A stretch of 18,187 bases of DNA from Methanobacteriota archaeon (GTDB taxonomy: Archaea > Thermoplasmatota > Poseidoniia > Poseidoniales > SP79), in NCBI GenBank assembly GCA_002715545.1, contig PAZI01000014.1:8199-26385 (forward strand). The letters run 5' to 3'. The position numbers and the translations under genes are program-made. Below the pieces are notes generated by a model. That model was not told the DNA's origin. It did no database searches and was given only the letters and a program-made list of their open reading frames with translations. Within the stretch, counting starts at the first letter, position 1; each line of letters starts with the position of its first letter. This document shows positions 9,001 to 15,839 of the stretch, in pieces.

Positions 9001-11116
9001 GTCTAGTGGTTACTGTATAGGTCTCGTCACGAGCGTGGAATACCCTGTCCTCAGGTAGAAGAATGTCAAGATTAACAGTGGACATCCGGTATTCTATCGA
9101 GAAAGATGTGATTCTCACAGTTCCATCGGTTTCGGTTGTGATGTCGATAGGGATGTGCACGGTCCCGCTTCCAGTAGAGGGGATAGCAGCATTCAGCGCA
9201 TTAACAAGCGCCGAAGATGATACCGTGGCGGTCCCGAACAGTGAGCCAGTTGAGGTCCACTCTTTACTTCCGTCCCCGCCTATATCGATGCCAACGCGTG
9301 AAGGTGCGTCAGGGTAACGGCCAAGTGAGAATGAATGTAGCGTTGGCGACAATGAGCCTGAAGGATCACTCTGAAGGACGAAGCAGATTCTCAGTGTCGA
9401 ATAGGTGTATGTCGTCAAGTCATAGGGTACACCTGGCTGTAGGGTGCCTAGGTTCCTTGAACAATCAGTGTAATCTGAAATGATTGTCTGGATTGAAGCG
9501 CCAGATGGAATTGTAGCATTGTAATCGGCAACTACGGCAAGTGGGAAACCTGTTCCCGACCATGAATATTGGTAACTATGGATATTGCCTCGCGTGGCGT
9601 ATTTAGCCACGACAGAGAATTCGACACCCATCAGTAAGGGCGTGCGCTGAGCAGTTCCGTTGAGCCATGCCCGCCAATGTAGTGAGGATGATGCAGCACC
9701 TAGATTGAGTGATGTACCCTCATTCACTTTATACCATACTACGCCTCCATCATTGCTCAATTCAAGGTCGATTGACGTACCTGTAGGCTCGAAGGTGGAG
9801 ATTCTGTCAACCTTGAGTGAACGGATTGGAGCGCCGGCATTGATCAGATTTGATTCCGCTTCTGTAGATGTTGCATATGTTGGTCGCCAATCATATGGTA
9901 GACCTGAACCCGTATGGTAGGCCCGATATTGGTACGATGTAGAACCCTGATAGCTTCCATACACTAACCATCCATCCATTGTATGCACGAGCCCATAGTG
10001 TGATGGTTGATGCATTGTTTCCTTTCCAGCAGATGTGATTAATCCAGTGACTGTGAATGGATAGAGATACGACCCTGATCCCCAGTAGTAGGTGCTGATA
10101 AGAAGACGTGGATATTGTACGACGAGGCCAGCGACAGTACCTGAGAATCTTGAACCAACTGAGTGCGTCTTCAATGCTACTTCAGGGGCCTGCTTGCTGA
10201 CTTTATTTACGTCATAGAAACCAGAGGAATAGCTGAGTATGTACAGGTCATTGGAATCCTTGTCAACCGAGATGCCATGAGGTCGGCCAAGGGTTGATGT
10301 GGTGGAATTCATGCTCAGACAGGTCCATGTTGTGTCTGTGATGGCCCAATGGAAGATGTATGAGTACGTGTAGGAAATACTCCACACAGTTCCATCTGTA
10401 TCAAGGTCCATGTCATAGACGCCATTGAACACAGTCAATGGGTTGGACGAACAATTTCCTTGTGCGAATGTCACGCCATTCGTCGATGAACCAGTCGTAT
10501 TGTGGTATGTGATCGATGCTAGACCAGTGGTTGATTTTGTGACGAAGTATCCGTTTGCAGTGGGGATGATGGGTCCCGCATTACTCCAAGTTCCACCCTG
10601 TGGTAAAGTGGTTGTAGGGCCACGCGAATCATACCCTCTGACCCCCAGATCTCCATTCGCAAGAAAACCTCCTGTAGTGTTATGCGTCGAGGTCGATGCG
10701 GCTGCATTGACGTGTGAGCTACTCGTCATATCTGCGCCTATTGTCGAAGGTGTGCGTTCCAGGGTGATGTTGTCGTCTGCAACCTCGACGGCCATGCGAT
10801 AGCCGTAGTGACCACCCATCGTGAAACTCCGAGTTCCTGTTCCAGCACCGCCAAAATCTCCGTCCTTACTCGCATTCGTCCAAGTGATTGCAGTTGGACC
10901 ACCTTCTATGTTGAATTCAGCGTCGGTAACAAGAGCGCCGACAGGCATTGTCACTCCAGGAGTTTGTCCGACACCAGGAGTTCCTGATAGATAGAATGTC
11001 TTTCCCCAGTCAGAACTGCCATCTGTGAACAATTTCTCAGTCGTAGCCGACGCCAGTGGACTGAGTGTCACAAAGGCCATGACGAGGCAGGCAAGCAACG
11101 CACTGCGCTTCATCAT
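6071..11116 (-). CDS. Giant secreted surface protein, C-terminal membrane anchor
   Basis: This 1681-residue protein has a Sec signal peptide (residues 1-24, MKR then a hydrophobic core, cleavage after ASA), a long extracellular part, one TM helix at about 1617-1636, and a strongly acidic cytoplasmic tail (1637-1681). Residues about 225-400 contain NHL/propeller-like segments. Residues 982-993 form an EF-hand/thrombospondin-3-like calcium loop (D982, N984, N986, D990, E993). Residues about 1488-1600 resemble a CARDB adhesion domain. Two related units of about 350 residues (about 709-1050 and 1100-1455) suggest internal duplication. Its role is presumably envelope structure, adhesion or polymer binding; no enzymatic motif was found. 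A TATAAA box 24 nt upstream of the ATG implies a leaderless mRNA. Met2 is an equally possible start. Lhr follows 27 bp downstream. Confidence 0.88.
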   Translation of the reverse strand: MMKRSALLACLVMAFVTLSPLASATTEKLFTDGSSDWGKTFYLSGTPGVGQTPGVTMPVGALVTDAEFNIEGGPTAITWTNASKDGDFGGAGTGTRSFTMGGHYGYRMAVEVADDNITLERTPSTIGADMTSSSHVNAAASTSTHNTTGGFLANGDLGVRGYDSRGPTTTLPQGGTWSNAGPIIPTANGYFVTKSTTGLASITYHNTTGSSTNGVTFAQGNCSSNPLTVFNGVYDMDLDTDGTVWSISYTYSYIFHWAITDTTWTCLSMNSTTSTLGRPHGISVDKDSNDLYILSYSSGFYDVNKVSKQAPEVALKTHSVGSRFSGTVAGLVVQYPRLLISTYYWGSGSYLYPFTVTGLITSAGKETMHQPSHYGLVHTMDGWLVYGSYQGSTSYQYRAYHTGSGLPYDWRPTYATSTEAESNLINAGAPIRSLKVDRISTFEPTGTSIDLELSNDGGVVWYKVNEGTSLNLGAASSSLHWRAWLNGTAQRTPLLMGVEFSVVAKYATRGNIHSYQYSWSGTGFPLAVVADYNATIPSGASIQTIISDYTDCSRNLGTLQPGVPYDLTTYTYSTLRICFVLQSDPSGSLSPTLHSFSLGRYPDAPSRVGIDIGGDGSKEWTSTGSLFGTATVSSSALVNALNAAIPSTGSGTVHIPIDITTETDGTVRITSFSIEYRMSTVNLDILLPEDRVFHARDETYTVTTRHVIGETAGGIDEAELSFVANPSTDAPVISWSQINGFNEVMDTQGWITLDLGDSQTSVEDGILSIQWAFRVNFAFPEQNGVSFSVTCTDDTDMSPSVLGAGLTNITVNHSYGVSSVTVMDKDGPVQSDDLPSNSWVKAGETLYFRGRVTFLNSEDAPYDDYFGVEVARNGIPDWKDPTNANGEYLIPVDMPTLNMPDGVTFEVRTYNDLDAQWVLPVGASQQRVYYIDGTEPSVIAASPREGGYIDGRVDQPISYLIEDTIGDPTTMTLEYWVEGEHDANRNGIPDYNEFVNKTVTNTTVAQTKVFETTIDTSNNPNNARVVHRMIGTDLAGNELTSVEDTTYITRQDSNAVIAGLEWKQCVIINPIIRSECDVSGWEQHQDQGVIYAGLEEHISVNIVDANGLRDFEEITLIFDMEGPNPLFDAQEIGFSGLNRTFWSNSQYIDLLRTSKFVVSSNSSGLPLIIVDFRFRITWDWPDEMMSDLGLRVRELGDNSPPVIPFEEHSFTVENDLSFDPTTHRIIDATPPRTGLLRDGDSVRSDDRVMLDGRIVYQNSHVAPPTGLGIRVAVFDGEQDWHDASPDPDGGFTVEIPLAASTTLQGANVRALISRIDGIPGIGQDLTGAAVATTVRFHVDHTPPMVMYRTSPPPILDVANVSELADIPVRITGHETATIDNMESIIHWVMLDGYYVICSGSSPASEVQKDAEIEWSGAIDITICGDNVIRPDNLIGIWVTGHDFAGNPISNTGNSQTNPIHIHSSLADGQDPIWIRLGTVVVEGIGSAELTIDSVVIDETTVSENSPVTVTAYIRNTGASTNTSFQISFRSGKTCTDAVEFGQRTVLGGISSGDVIPVTYTREEISLSDERIQVVVDSTDSVPEVNEDLGDNSACTSLTIAYGRGLGWVVDVEQNPLQWIGIIIFLVVISATLFIAIRSAPEDIDAILGDDVYDDDEEIDPYDHAAMFDDEPDGYGFSEDDV

Positions 11117-11137
11117 CCCATTTCATTCATGATGTGA

Positions 11138-11143
11138 TTTATA
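11138..11143 (-). promoter_or_regulatory. TATA box of the giant surface protein gene
   Basis: The minus strand reads CCTATAAATC, the best match to an archaeal TATA box in the window. Its centre is about 24-25 nt upstream of the ATG at 11116, predicting transcription from the start codon itself, without a 5' leader. No Shine-Dalgarno sequence precedes the ATG, which agrees. Confidence 0.6.
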
Positions 11144-11189
11144 GGTCTCGGTTCCTCGCCCGCCCTCATCACGTTGCTCTGTGCGAAGA

Positions 11190-11196
11190 TTTGAAA
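11190..11196 (+). promoter_or_regulatory. Weak TATA-like element for the two-TM protein / signal peptidase unit
   Basis: TTTGAAA is centred about 27 nt upstream of the ATG at 11220. The same TTTGAA core is found about 25 nt upstream of the ATG at 14078. The element is weak in sequence and is supported mainly by position. Confidence 0.3.
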
Positions 11197-11219
11197 CCGA
11201 TGCCGGTGACCCCTGATGC

Positions 11220-11645
11220 ATGGTGATGGACGGCATCAGGGCATGGTGGGAGCGGCGCCGTGACCAACATCTCGCCATCTGGAAGACAATGACCCTTGGT
11301 TCGGTCATTCTGCTGTTGTGGTCCTTGTGGTTCTTCATGATTCAAGGTAATTTCCAGCCAAGTGATGATGGAAGTGTGGATTGGCCCACTCTTTTCTCTT
11401 GGATCGCCGTGTTTGCTGGCATCGTTGGTTTGTTCTGGGCAGCACCAGAGTTTTTCTTCTATCAAGGACATCACACGATTTGTAGAGCTGCACTTGAGAT
11501 TGATACCTCTGCTGAATTGCGCAATGTCCGAAGTGAGGCGCTGGAATCTGCTAAGATTCTCGGGCCAGCCATGGAGAAGCGCATCAAGGAGAAATTCGCA
11601 GAATTGGGCGTAGATGAGAAACGCTCGAAGAAACGCAGGTCGTGA
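11220..11645 (+). CDS. Small two-TM membrane protein of unknown function
   Basis: This 141-residue protein has two hydrophobic helices at about 20-42 and 56-81, separated by a short acidic loop. A charged C-terminal part (about 83-141) is probably cytoplasmic and helical, ending in a basic cluster (KRSKKRRS). I do not recognise the family. It is the first gene of a likely two-gene unit with signal peptidase I, only 12 bp upstream of the chosen start of that gene, and it diverges from the giant surface protein across 103 bp. The pairing suggests a role near the secretion machinery, but that is inference. The start could also be the ATG at 11226. Confidence 0.7.
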   Translation: MVMDGIRAWWERRRDQHLAIWKTMTLGSVILLLWSLWFFMIQGNFQPSDDGSVDWPTLFSWIAVFAGIVGLFWAAPEFFFYQGHHTICRAALEIDTSAELRNVRSEALESAKILGPAMEKRIKEKFAELGVDEKRSKKRRS

Positions 11646-11657
11646 GTATTGATCGGC

Positions 11658-12563
11658 ATGGTAGCCCGGAGTGCTTTGGGGCGTGAATTATTGGGTGCGG
11701 TCGCCCTCATAGCGCTCTTGATTACCGGTTTGGCATTGTGGACTGGCACGATGCCCCCTCTCGTGGTCGTTGAATCTGGCTCGATGATGCATAGCGATTC
11801 AGGGGAGATAGGAGCCATTGATCCAGGTGATCTTGTATTACTCATGGAGATCGATGATAAGACGATCATTCACACGTATGTAGAGGAGCGCATGAGATCC
11901 AATCCGATCAAGCAGCATGGCAAGGGTGGAGATGTCATCATTTACGACAAGAATGGTGTTGGGGGTACACCCATCATTCACCGAGCACTGCTTGAGGTAC
12001 AAGCTTCTCAGAAGAGTTTCGCAACATCATCAAACACTTGTGAGGGTACATGGGACTCTGTTGATGAAGTCTGCATATTGACGTGGACTATTCCTGGGAC
12101 AGATCAAATCGATGTCTCTTCGGTAAATCTCACACTACCAGAAGTGACTTGTGTACCTGATGGTCATGTCATGGTCTCAGAACCATTTCTGAGCATCGTA
12201 GATTGGACACCATCTCATGAAGGATATGTAACACTAGGTGACAACAATGACTGTCGAGTGGATCAACGTGGTGTTGTCGTAAATGTGACTGGCATCCTAG
12301 ATGCAGAATATGCGCCAGTCCAGATTGTCAGGAATGAGTGGCTTATCGGTAGCGCAGGGCCAGAGATTCCATGGCTTGGTGCGGTTAAACTTGTGACGAT
12401 GTCGAGTGGTCCGGGATCAAGCGAGGTCCCGAACGCTTCTTGGCTGAAACTTTCTGCTTCGATTGCATTTCTTTTTGTAATTACAAACCTGACTCCACTT
12501 CTACGCTTGATCAGAGATGGTGATCCAATCAATAGCGTCATCGATGCTTGGGAAGAGGAGTGA
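11658..12563 (+). CDS. Signal peptidase I, archaeal type (family S26B)
   Basis: This membrane-anchored serine protease removes Sec signal peptides outside the membrane. Residues 11-30 form the N-terminal TM. ESGSMMH at 39-45 holds the catalytic Ser42. PIIHRALL holds His108, which replaces the bacterial Lys in archaeal enzymes. GDNNDCRVD at 194-202 provides the conserved Asp residues. A second hydrophobic helix at about 263-285 is C-terminal. Between the His box and the GDNN box lies a longer-than-usual segment with cysteines 128, 139 and 165, plus C199 in the Asp box, possibly disulfide-forming outside the cell. A TTG at 11649 is an alternative start; I chose ATG 11658. The gene sits directly behind the two-TM protein. 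Its TGA abuts the TGA of the M50 protease on the opposite strand. Confidence 0.9.
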   Translation: MVARSALGRELLGAVALIALLITGLALWTGTMPPLVVVESGSMMHSDSGEIGAIDPGDLVLLMEIDDKTIIHTYVEERMRSNPIKQHGKGGDVIIYDKNGVGGTPIIHRALLEVQASQKSFATSSNTCEGTWDSVDEVCILTWTIPGTDQIDVSSVNLTLPEVTCVPDGHVMVSEPFLSIVDWTPSHEGYVTLGDNNDCRVDQRGVVVNVTGILDAEYAPVQIVRNEWLIGSAGPEIPWLGAVKLVTMSSGPGSSEVPNASWLKLSASIAFLFVITNLTPLLRLIRDGDPINSVIDAWEEE

Positions 12564-14027
12564 TCATACATACAGCATGATTAGTGGAACGAGCAATGCA
12601 GCAGCCATGAGGCATCCCATTACTCTGACACCACCTCGTGCCAACTCCTCTGAACGAATTGGATGCCAATTCCATGCGTTCACTTTCTGACCCAGCCGAC
12701 GTCCGTGTTCCATCCAATCATGGAGGCGGTCTCGAAACATATGACCGCCATCGAAGGGAACAAGGGGGATGAGGTTGAACAGACCGAGTATCAGGTTCGT
12801 CCAAATCATCCAGAACAGACCGTTGAGAACGAACATCAGGCCACTGGTGCCAAGTATTGAACCAAGGAGTGATGTATCTGCCATGACCATCGAAGCTTGA
12901 TCGGGATGGACAGCACGTCCATTATTCATCCATGGACTTGGGATGATGAGCAATTCGAGTGGGTGGGTGAGGCTGAACAAGATGCGTTCAGCAGTTGTCC
13001 CGTCTTCGAATAATGGCAGTGAAAGGCGAGCGACGCCATCGTCTGAAGCAGCCATTCCTGAGATGCCGATGAATGCTTGACCCGACTTGACTCCCATTTC
13101 TTCAAGATCCTGTTCAAACGTTGCAAGATCACAGGTGGGGTCTTGCTTACATTCTGACAGATAATATTCCATACGGTCAGCGAACGTCAATGTGATCTCA
13201 CGCGAGGACGTTGAACTGACATTGTAAATGGTGATTGTCACAGTGTCATTTGCTGCATATTCATGTTTCATCAAGTCCCTAAGCTCATCAGGCCCACTGA
13301 TTGAAGTATCATTCACGTGAGTCATAATCTCAAAGGGATAGATGCCAGATTCCTCTGCTGGTCCATCGATGACCATGCCTCGGGCATGTACCCCTTCCTG
13401 AATCGGCATCATTGCACCGACGATTGGTCCGATGAGGAGCATGCAGAGTACTGCAATCTGTAGATTCATTCCTGGTCCAGCTGCAAAGAGTCGCTGGCGT
13501 TCGTGTCGCGGAGCTTTCAGAAGTTCTTCGTGTTCCGGTTCTGCAAAAGCTCCGAGGGGAAGGGGTCCAAGAAGCAGCAGTCCAAAGGAACGGATTCTCA
13601 TGCCATGCGCTCTTGCCTGCAATCCATGCGCGAATTCATGCATGACAAGGGCGACGATAAACGCAGCAAGTCCCCAGCCGAGTGGAATCATAGGGTTGAG
13701 GCCAGGCACAGCCACCAGGGTTCTCGGCGAGGGTGGTTCAGCAACTGTAGGTCGGAGAAAACTGCTAAACAGAGTCAGAAGTAACAAACCTATCATCACG
13801 ACCATGGCAATCCGACAAGTCCACAATGTAAACTCGCCCCAGTATCTCCAGAATCGTCGAGGTTTTGAGACGCGTTCCAATGTAGGTAGACCGCGTTCGG
13901 AACGTATCATCAAGATGATGCCGAGCATCCGTGTTGCATTCCATCGATCTAATGTCCCTGACTGCTGAAGTCGGACTATGAGCACAATCCAAGCGAACAG
14001 GGCTAACAAGACCCAGACCCACACCAC
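12564..14027 (-). CDS. Site-2 protease-like M50 intramembrane metalloprotease with PDZ-like domain
   Basis: This 487-residue polytopic zinc protease is predicted to cut TM segments after a first cleavage. HEFAH at 130-134 is the HExxH zinc motif within a TM. FDGGH at 425-429 supplies the third ligand, Asp426, as in the LDG motif of the family. Residues about 210-280 between the two halves look like a PDZ domain (GPAEESGI...). That loop carries sequons at N239, N260 and N269, and a cysteine pair at C293/C299, consistent with exposure outside the cytoplasm. Further TMs are at about 3-20, 68-90, 185-207, 390-420 and 467-486. The start is GTG at 14027, because no in-frame ATG lies between it and the upstream stop. 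TTCAAAG about 26 nt upstream fits a leaderless promoter. Its substrate is unknown. Confidence 0.9.
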   Translation of the reverse strand: MVWVWVLLALFAWIVLIVRLQQSGTLDRWNATRMLGIILMIRSERGLPTLERVSKPRRFWRYWGEFTLWTCRIAMVVMIGLLLLTLFSSFLRPTVAEPPSPRTLVAVPGLNPMIPLGWGLAAFIVALVMHEFAHGLQARAHGMRIRSFGLLLLGPLPLGAFAEPEHEELLKAPRHERQRLFAAGPGMNLQIAVLCMLLIGPIVGAMMPIQEGVHARGMVIDGPAEESGIYPFEIMTHVNDTSISGPDELRDLMKHEYAANDTVTITIYNVSSTSSREITLTFADRMEYYLSECKQDPTCDLATFEQDLEEMGVKSGQAFIGISGMAASDDGVARLSLPLFEDGTTAERILFSLTHPLELLIIPSPWMNNGRAVHPDQASMVMADTSLLGSILGTSGLMFVLNGLFWMIWTNLILGLFNLIPLVPFDGGHMFRDRLHDWMEHGRRLGQKVNAWNWHPIRSEELARGGVRVMGCLMAAALLVPLIMLYV

Positions 14028-14050
14028 ACCCTCATCACAGCAGGCGAGGC

Positions 14051-14056
14051 TTTGAA
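14051..14056. promoter_or_regulatory. Shared bidirectional TATA-like element
   Basis: TTTGAA on plus (TTCAAA on minus) lies in the 50-bp gap between the M50 protease and the 183-residue gene. Its centre is about 25 nt from the plus-strand ATG at 14078 and about 26 nt from the minus-strand GTG at 14027. One near-symmetrical element could therefore position both leaderless transcripts. This is inferred from spacing only. Confidence 0.35.
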
Positions 14057-14077
14057 CCCCTGCCTCATGTCACTACC

Positions 14078-14629
14078 ATGAGTGGCGAGTCTTCAGATGA
14101 GTGGCTCAATGGATGGATCGAAAGGCTCGTGGGTGAGCCGCCACTTGATGTTCAGCCATGGTCATCACATGGTGATGTCATTGAGTGCTTTGCTCGCTTC
14201 AATCGCAGCGCAGTCTGTCTTACGATGAGCCTCGTGGGTGGGGAACCACGTCTCGACGGCCGTCTTGACATCATTCCTGATGATTGGAATCGCGGTGATG
14301 TGACGCTTGAGAGTCGCCTTGATGACCGATGGTTAATTCTTCGTAATGGGATGAAGCAACTTGTTTGGAGCCTACCAGATCAATCTCAAATTGATGTTTC
14401 TGCTCTTCTGGCGTCGTGGTGTACGATGATTGAACTCAGCGATACTGATGAGATACATCGCCGTCGACACACCATCATGCGTCGTGAACTCAATCTTGTT
14501 GAACGATGGTTAGAGACAGCGGATATGAATTTGCTCAAAGAGGAGATTGCAGAGCAGGTCCAGAGGACTGATGACCTTGAGAGAACGTTAGGTGGAAATG
14601 GAGCCGTTCCTGTCGGCGCAGACGAGTGA
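14078..14629 (+). CDS. Hypothetical soluble protein, 183 residues
   Basis: I do not recognise this protein. It has no signal peptide or TM helix and is acidic. The first part (about 25-115) looks like mixed alpha/beta with several Trp residues. Residues about 122-172 are strongly helical and charged, likely a coiled coil. It diverges from the M50 protease across 50 bp with an apparently shared promoter element, and its last 42 bp overlap the end of the Hjc-like gene on the other strand. Codon-level continuity, the ATG at leaderless spacing and the sensible amino-acid composition support it as a real gene. No function is proposed. Confidence 0.75.
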   Translation: MSGESSDEWLNGWIERLVGEPPLDVQPWSSHGDVIECFARFNRSAVCLTMSLVGGEPRLDGRLDIIPDDWNRGDVTLESRLDDRWLILRNGMKQLVWSLPDQSQIDVSALLASWCTMIELSDTDEIHRRRHTIMRRELNLVERWLETADMNLLKEEIAEQVQRTDDLERTLGGNGAVPVGADE

Positions 14630-15121
14630 GAGGAATCGATGAAGGGGCATTCCTTTCTTCCAATCTAGATGCGGCCTTCCCTTCCCCGTTCTTGGTAGAG
14701 ATGGAATGCGTATTGCAAGTGAGCGTAACCGTCCGCGCAGATTTTCTGTTTCGACCCTGAAGATGCGCCATGAATCTCCTCTTTGACCTTTGAGTCTATG
14801 AGCATAGATCGGCATCAAACCACATCTTTCGCCCTCTATGCGCATGGATTCGTATTGCTCAAACGTCCGGCCGCTGAGATAGATGACTTCTGGCGCTGAA
14901 CTCTTGACTTCTATTGGAAAGGAGATATCACCTCTGATGGCAAGAAGGTCTCCGACCCCTGCAGTTCCCGATCCTGCGGCACGAAGGACGAGAAATGGTC
15001 GTTCGACCACCTTCATCGCCTCAATCCTCTCTTCAGTTGTACAGCTTCTTGTCACTGCTCGTACACCGTCAGGTGATCCGATGAGAACCTGACGCAACTC
15101 ACGCTCGTACTGTTTTCCCAC
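14588..15121 (-). CDS. hjc: Hjc-like archaeal Holliday junction resolvase / nuclease
   Basis: This 177-residue nuclease has the PD-(D/E)XK fold and is expected to cut four-way DNA junctions in recombination and replication-fork repair. GKQYEREL at 2-9 is the N-terminal signature with catalytic Glu6. RAAGSG at 47-52 is the second signature. GDLLA carries Asp58, and IEVKS carries Glu71 and Lys73. Between the first helix and RAAGSG there are about 20 extra residues compared with Pyrococcus Hjc, and the C-terminus is also extended (about 130-177). I chose the internal GTG at 15121 because Hjc proteins begin just before this motif and a CTATGTA box lies 26 nt upstream. An ATG at 15169 would add 16 unconserved residues. 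The end overlaps the convergent 183-residue gene by 42 bp. Confidence 0.8.
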   Translation of the reverse strand: MGKQYERELRQVLIGSPDGVRAVTRSCTTEERIEAMKVVERPFLVLRAAGSGTAGVGDLLAIRGDISFPIEVKSSAPEVIYLSGRTFEQYESMRIEGERCGLMPIYAHRLKGQRGDSWRIFRVETENLRGRLRSLAIRIPSLPRTGKGRPHLDWKKGMPLHRFLSLVCADRNGSIST

Positions 15122-15143
15122 CGCAGAACCATGACACGCCGGA

Positions 15144-15151
15144 GTACATAG
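15144..15151 (-). promoter_or_regulatory. TATA-like box of the Hjc-like gene
   Basis: The minus strand reads CTATGTAC, centred about 26 nt upstream of the GTG at 15121. The near-identical CTATGTAT lies at similar spacing before the GTG at 16588. It supports the GTG as the true, leaderless start. Confidence 0.45.
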
Positions 15152-15238
15152 GGATGTGCTTTGAATCACTGACGAATATGGTAAATGGGGGGGATTCGAC
15201 TCATGCGGTATTGGTGCCCGCTCCCGTTTTATTTGCCC

Positions 15239-15248
15239 ATTATATTGA
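15239..15248 (+). promoter_or_regulatory. TATA-like box of tRNA-Gly
   Basis: ATTATATTGA lies about 32 nt upstream of the first tRNA base. With a start site about 26 nt from the box centre, the predicted precursor has a leader of only a few bases. A second A/T-rich stretch, GTTTTATTT, lies just upstream. Nothing else recognisable occupies 15170-15275. Confidence 0.45.
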
Positions 15249-15275
15249 TACGAAGCAGTCCAAAGTCATCGCTCA

Positions 15276-15347
15276 GCGGCCGTGGTCTAGCGGTTATGAC
15301 GGTAGGTTCCCAACCTATCAACCCGGGTTCAAGTCCCGGCGGCCGCA
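15276..15347 (+). tRNA. tRNA-Gly (anticodon CCC)
   Basis: The sequence folds as a complete cloverleaf of 72 nt. The acceptor GCGGCCG pairs perfectly with CGGCCGC. The D arm GTC...GAC encloses an AGCGGTTA-type loop. The anticodon stem GTAGG/CCTAT has loop TTCCCAA, giving anticodon CCC at 15309-15311, which reads GGG glycine codons. The variable loop is CAAC. The T stem CCGGG/CCCGG has loop TTCAAGT. The discriminator base is A at 15347, as in archaeal tRNA-Gly. CCA is not encoded and must be added afterwards. No intron is present. The convergent YjbQ stop lies only 3 bp beyond the discriminator. Confidence 0.96.
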
Positions 15348-15350
15348 CTT

Positions 15351-15809
15351 CTAATCCGGTCCAGAAATCTGAACTATGATTTCACGATGCCGTGGTTTAT
15401 TGTCAAAATCAATGAACAAGATCTGTTGCCAGGTGCCAAGAATCATCCTTCCATTCTCTATGGGGACCACTAATGATGGTCCAAGTAGGCTTGCACGACA
15501 ATGGGAATGTCCATTTCCATCATGCCACGTGTCTTCATGATGGTAGTGGATTCCTTGAGGAGCAAGGCGTTCGAACATCAGAGGGAAATCCCGGATTAAA
15601 CCTGGTTCATACTCGATAGTCGTAAGGCCACCGGTTGAACCCACACAGAATAGGAGAACTTGCCCATCTTTGAGATTGCTATTCACAATTAGACGCGCCA
15701 CTTGGCCGGTGATGTCAATCATTTCAGCTTCGCCGCGTGTCTCCAATTCAAGTCGTTCAGTCATCATCATGAATCGATGAACCGACCCGTGGTCGTGAAC
15801 CATTCGCAC
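15351..15809 (-). CDS. YjbQ / UPF0047 family protein
   Basis: This 152-residue (or slightly shorter) cytosolic protein belongs to the YjbQ/UPF0047 family, a widespread small beta-rich fold. Some members show thiamin phosphate synthase activity in vitro, and the biological role is poorly defined. Visible signatures are GSTGGLTTIEYEPG at 57-70, HDGNGHSH at 96-103 with the likely metal-binding histidines, ASLLGPS at 106-112, and ENGRMILGTWQQI at 118-130. The GST..ITTIEYE form corresponds to one known subgroup of the family. The start is uncertain: methionines at residues 1, 3 and 14-16 are all possible, and the family usually begins near residue 15. It follows the macro-domain gene by 30 bp on the same strand, so the two may be co-transcribed. 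Confidence 0.88.
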   Translation of the reverse strand: MRMVHDHGSVHRFMMMTERLELETRGEAEMIDITGQVARLIVNSNLKDGQVLLFCVGSTGGLTTIEYEPGLIRDFPLMFERLAPQGIHYHHEDTWHDGNGHSHCRASLLGPSLVVPIENGRMILGTWQQILFIDFDNKPRHREIIVQISGPD

Positions 15810-15839
15810 GTTTCACCCATCTAACTGAATGGATAACTC

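Noticed and set aside
13432..13968. Plus-strand open frame of 178 codons
   Set aside because: It is antisense to the N-terminal half of the M50 protease, whose HEFAH motif and TM helices are clearly real.
15187..15193. Run of seven G upstream of tRNA-Gly
   Set aside because: It is a non-coding homopolymer without flanking structure; no function can be supported.
15154..15354. Plus-strand open frames covering the tRNA
   Set aside because: They run through a perfect tRNA-Gly cloverleaf and end in it, so they are not coding.
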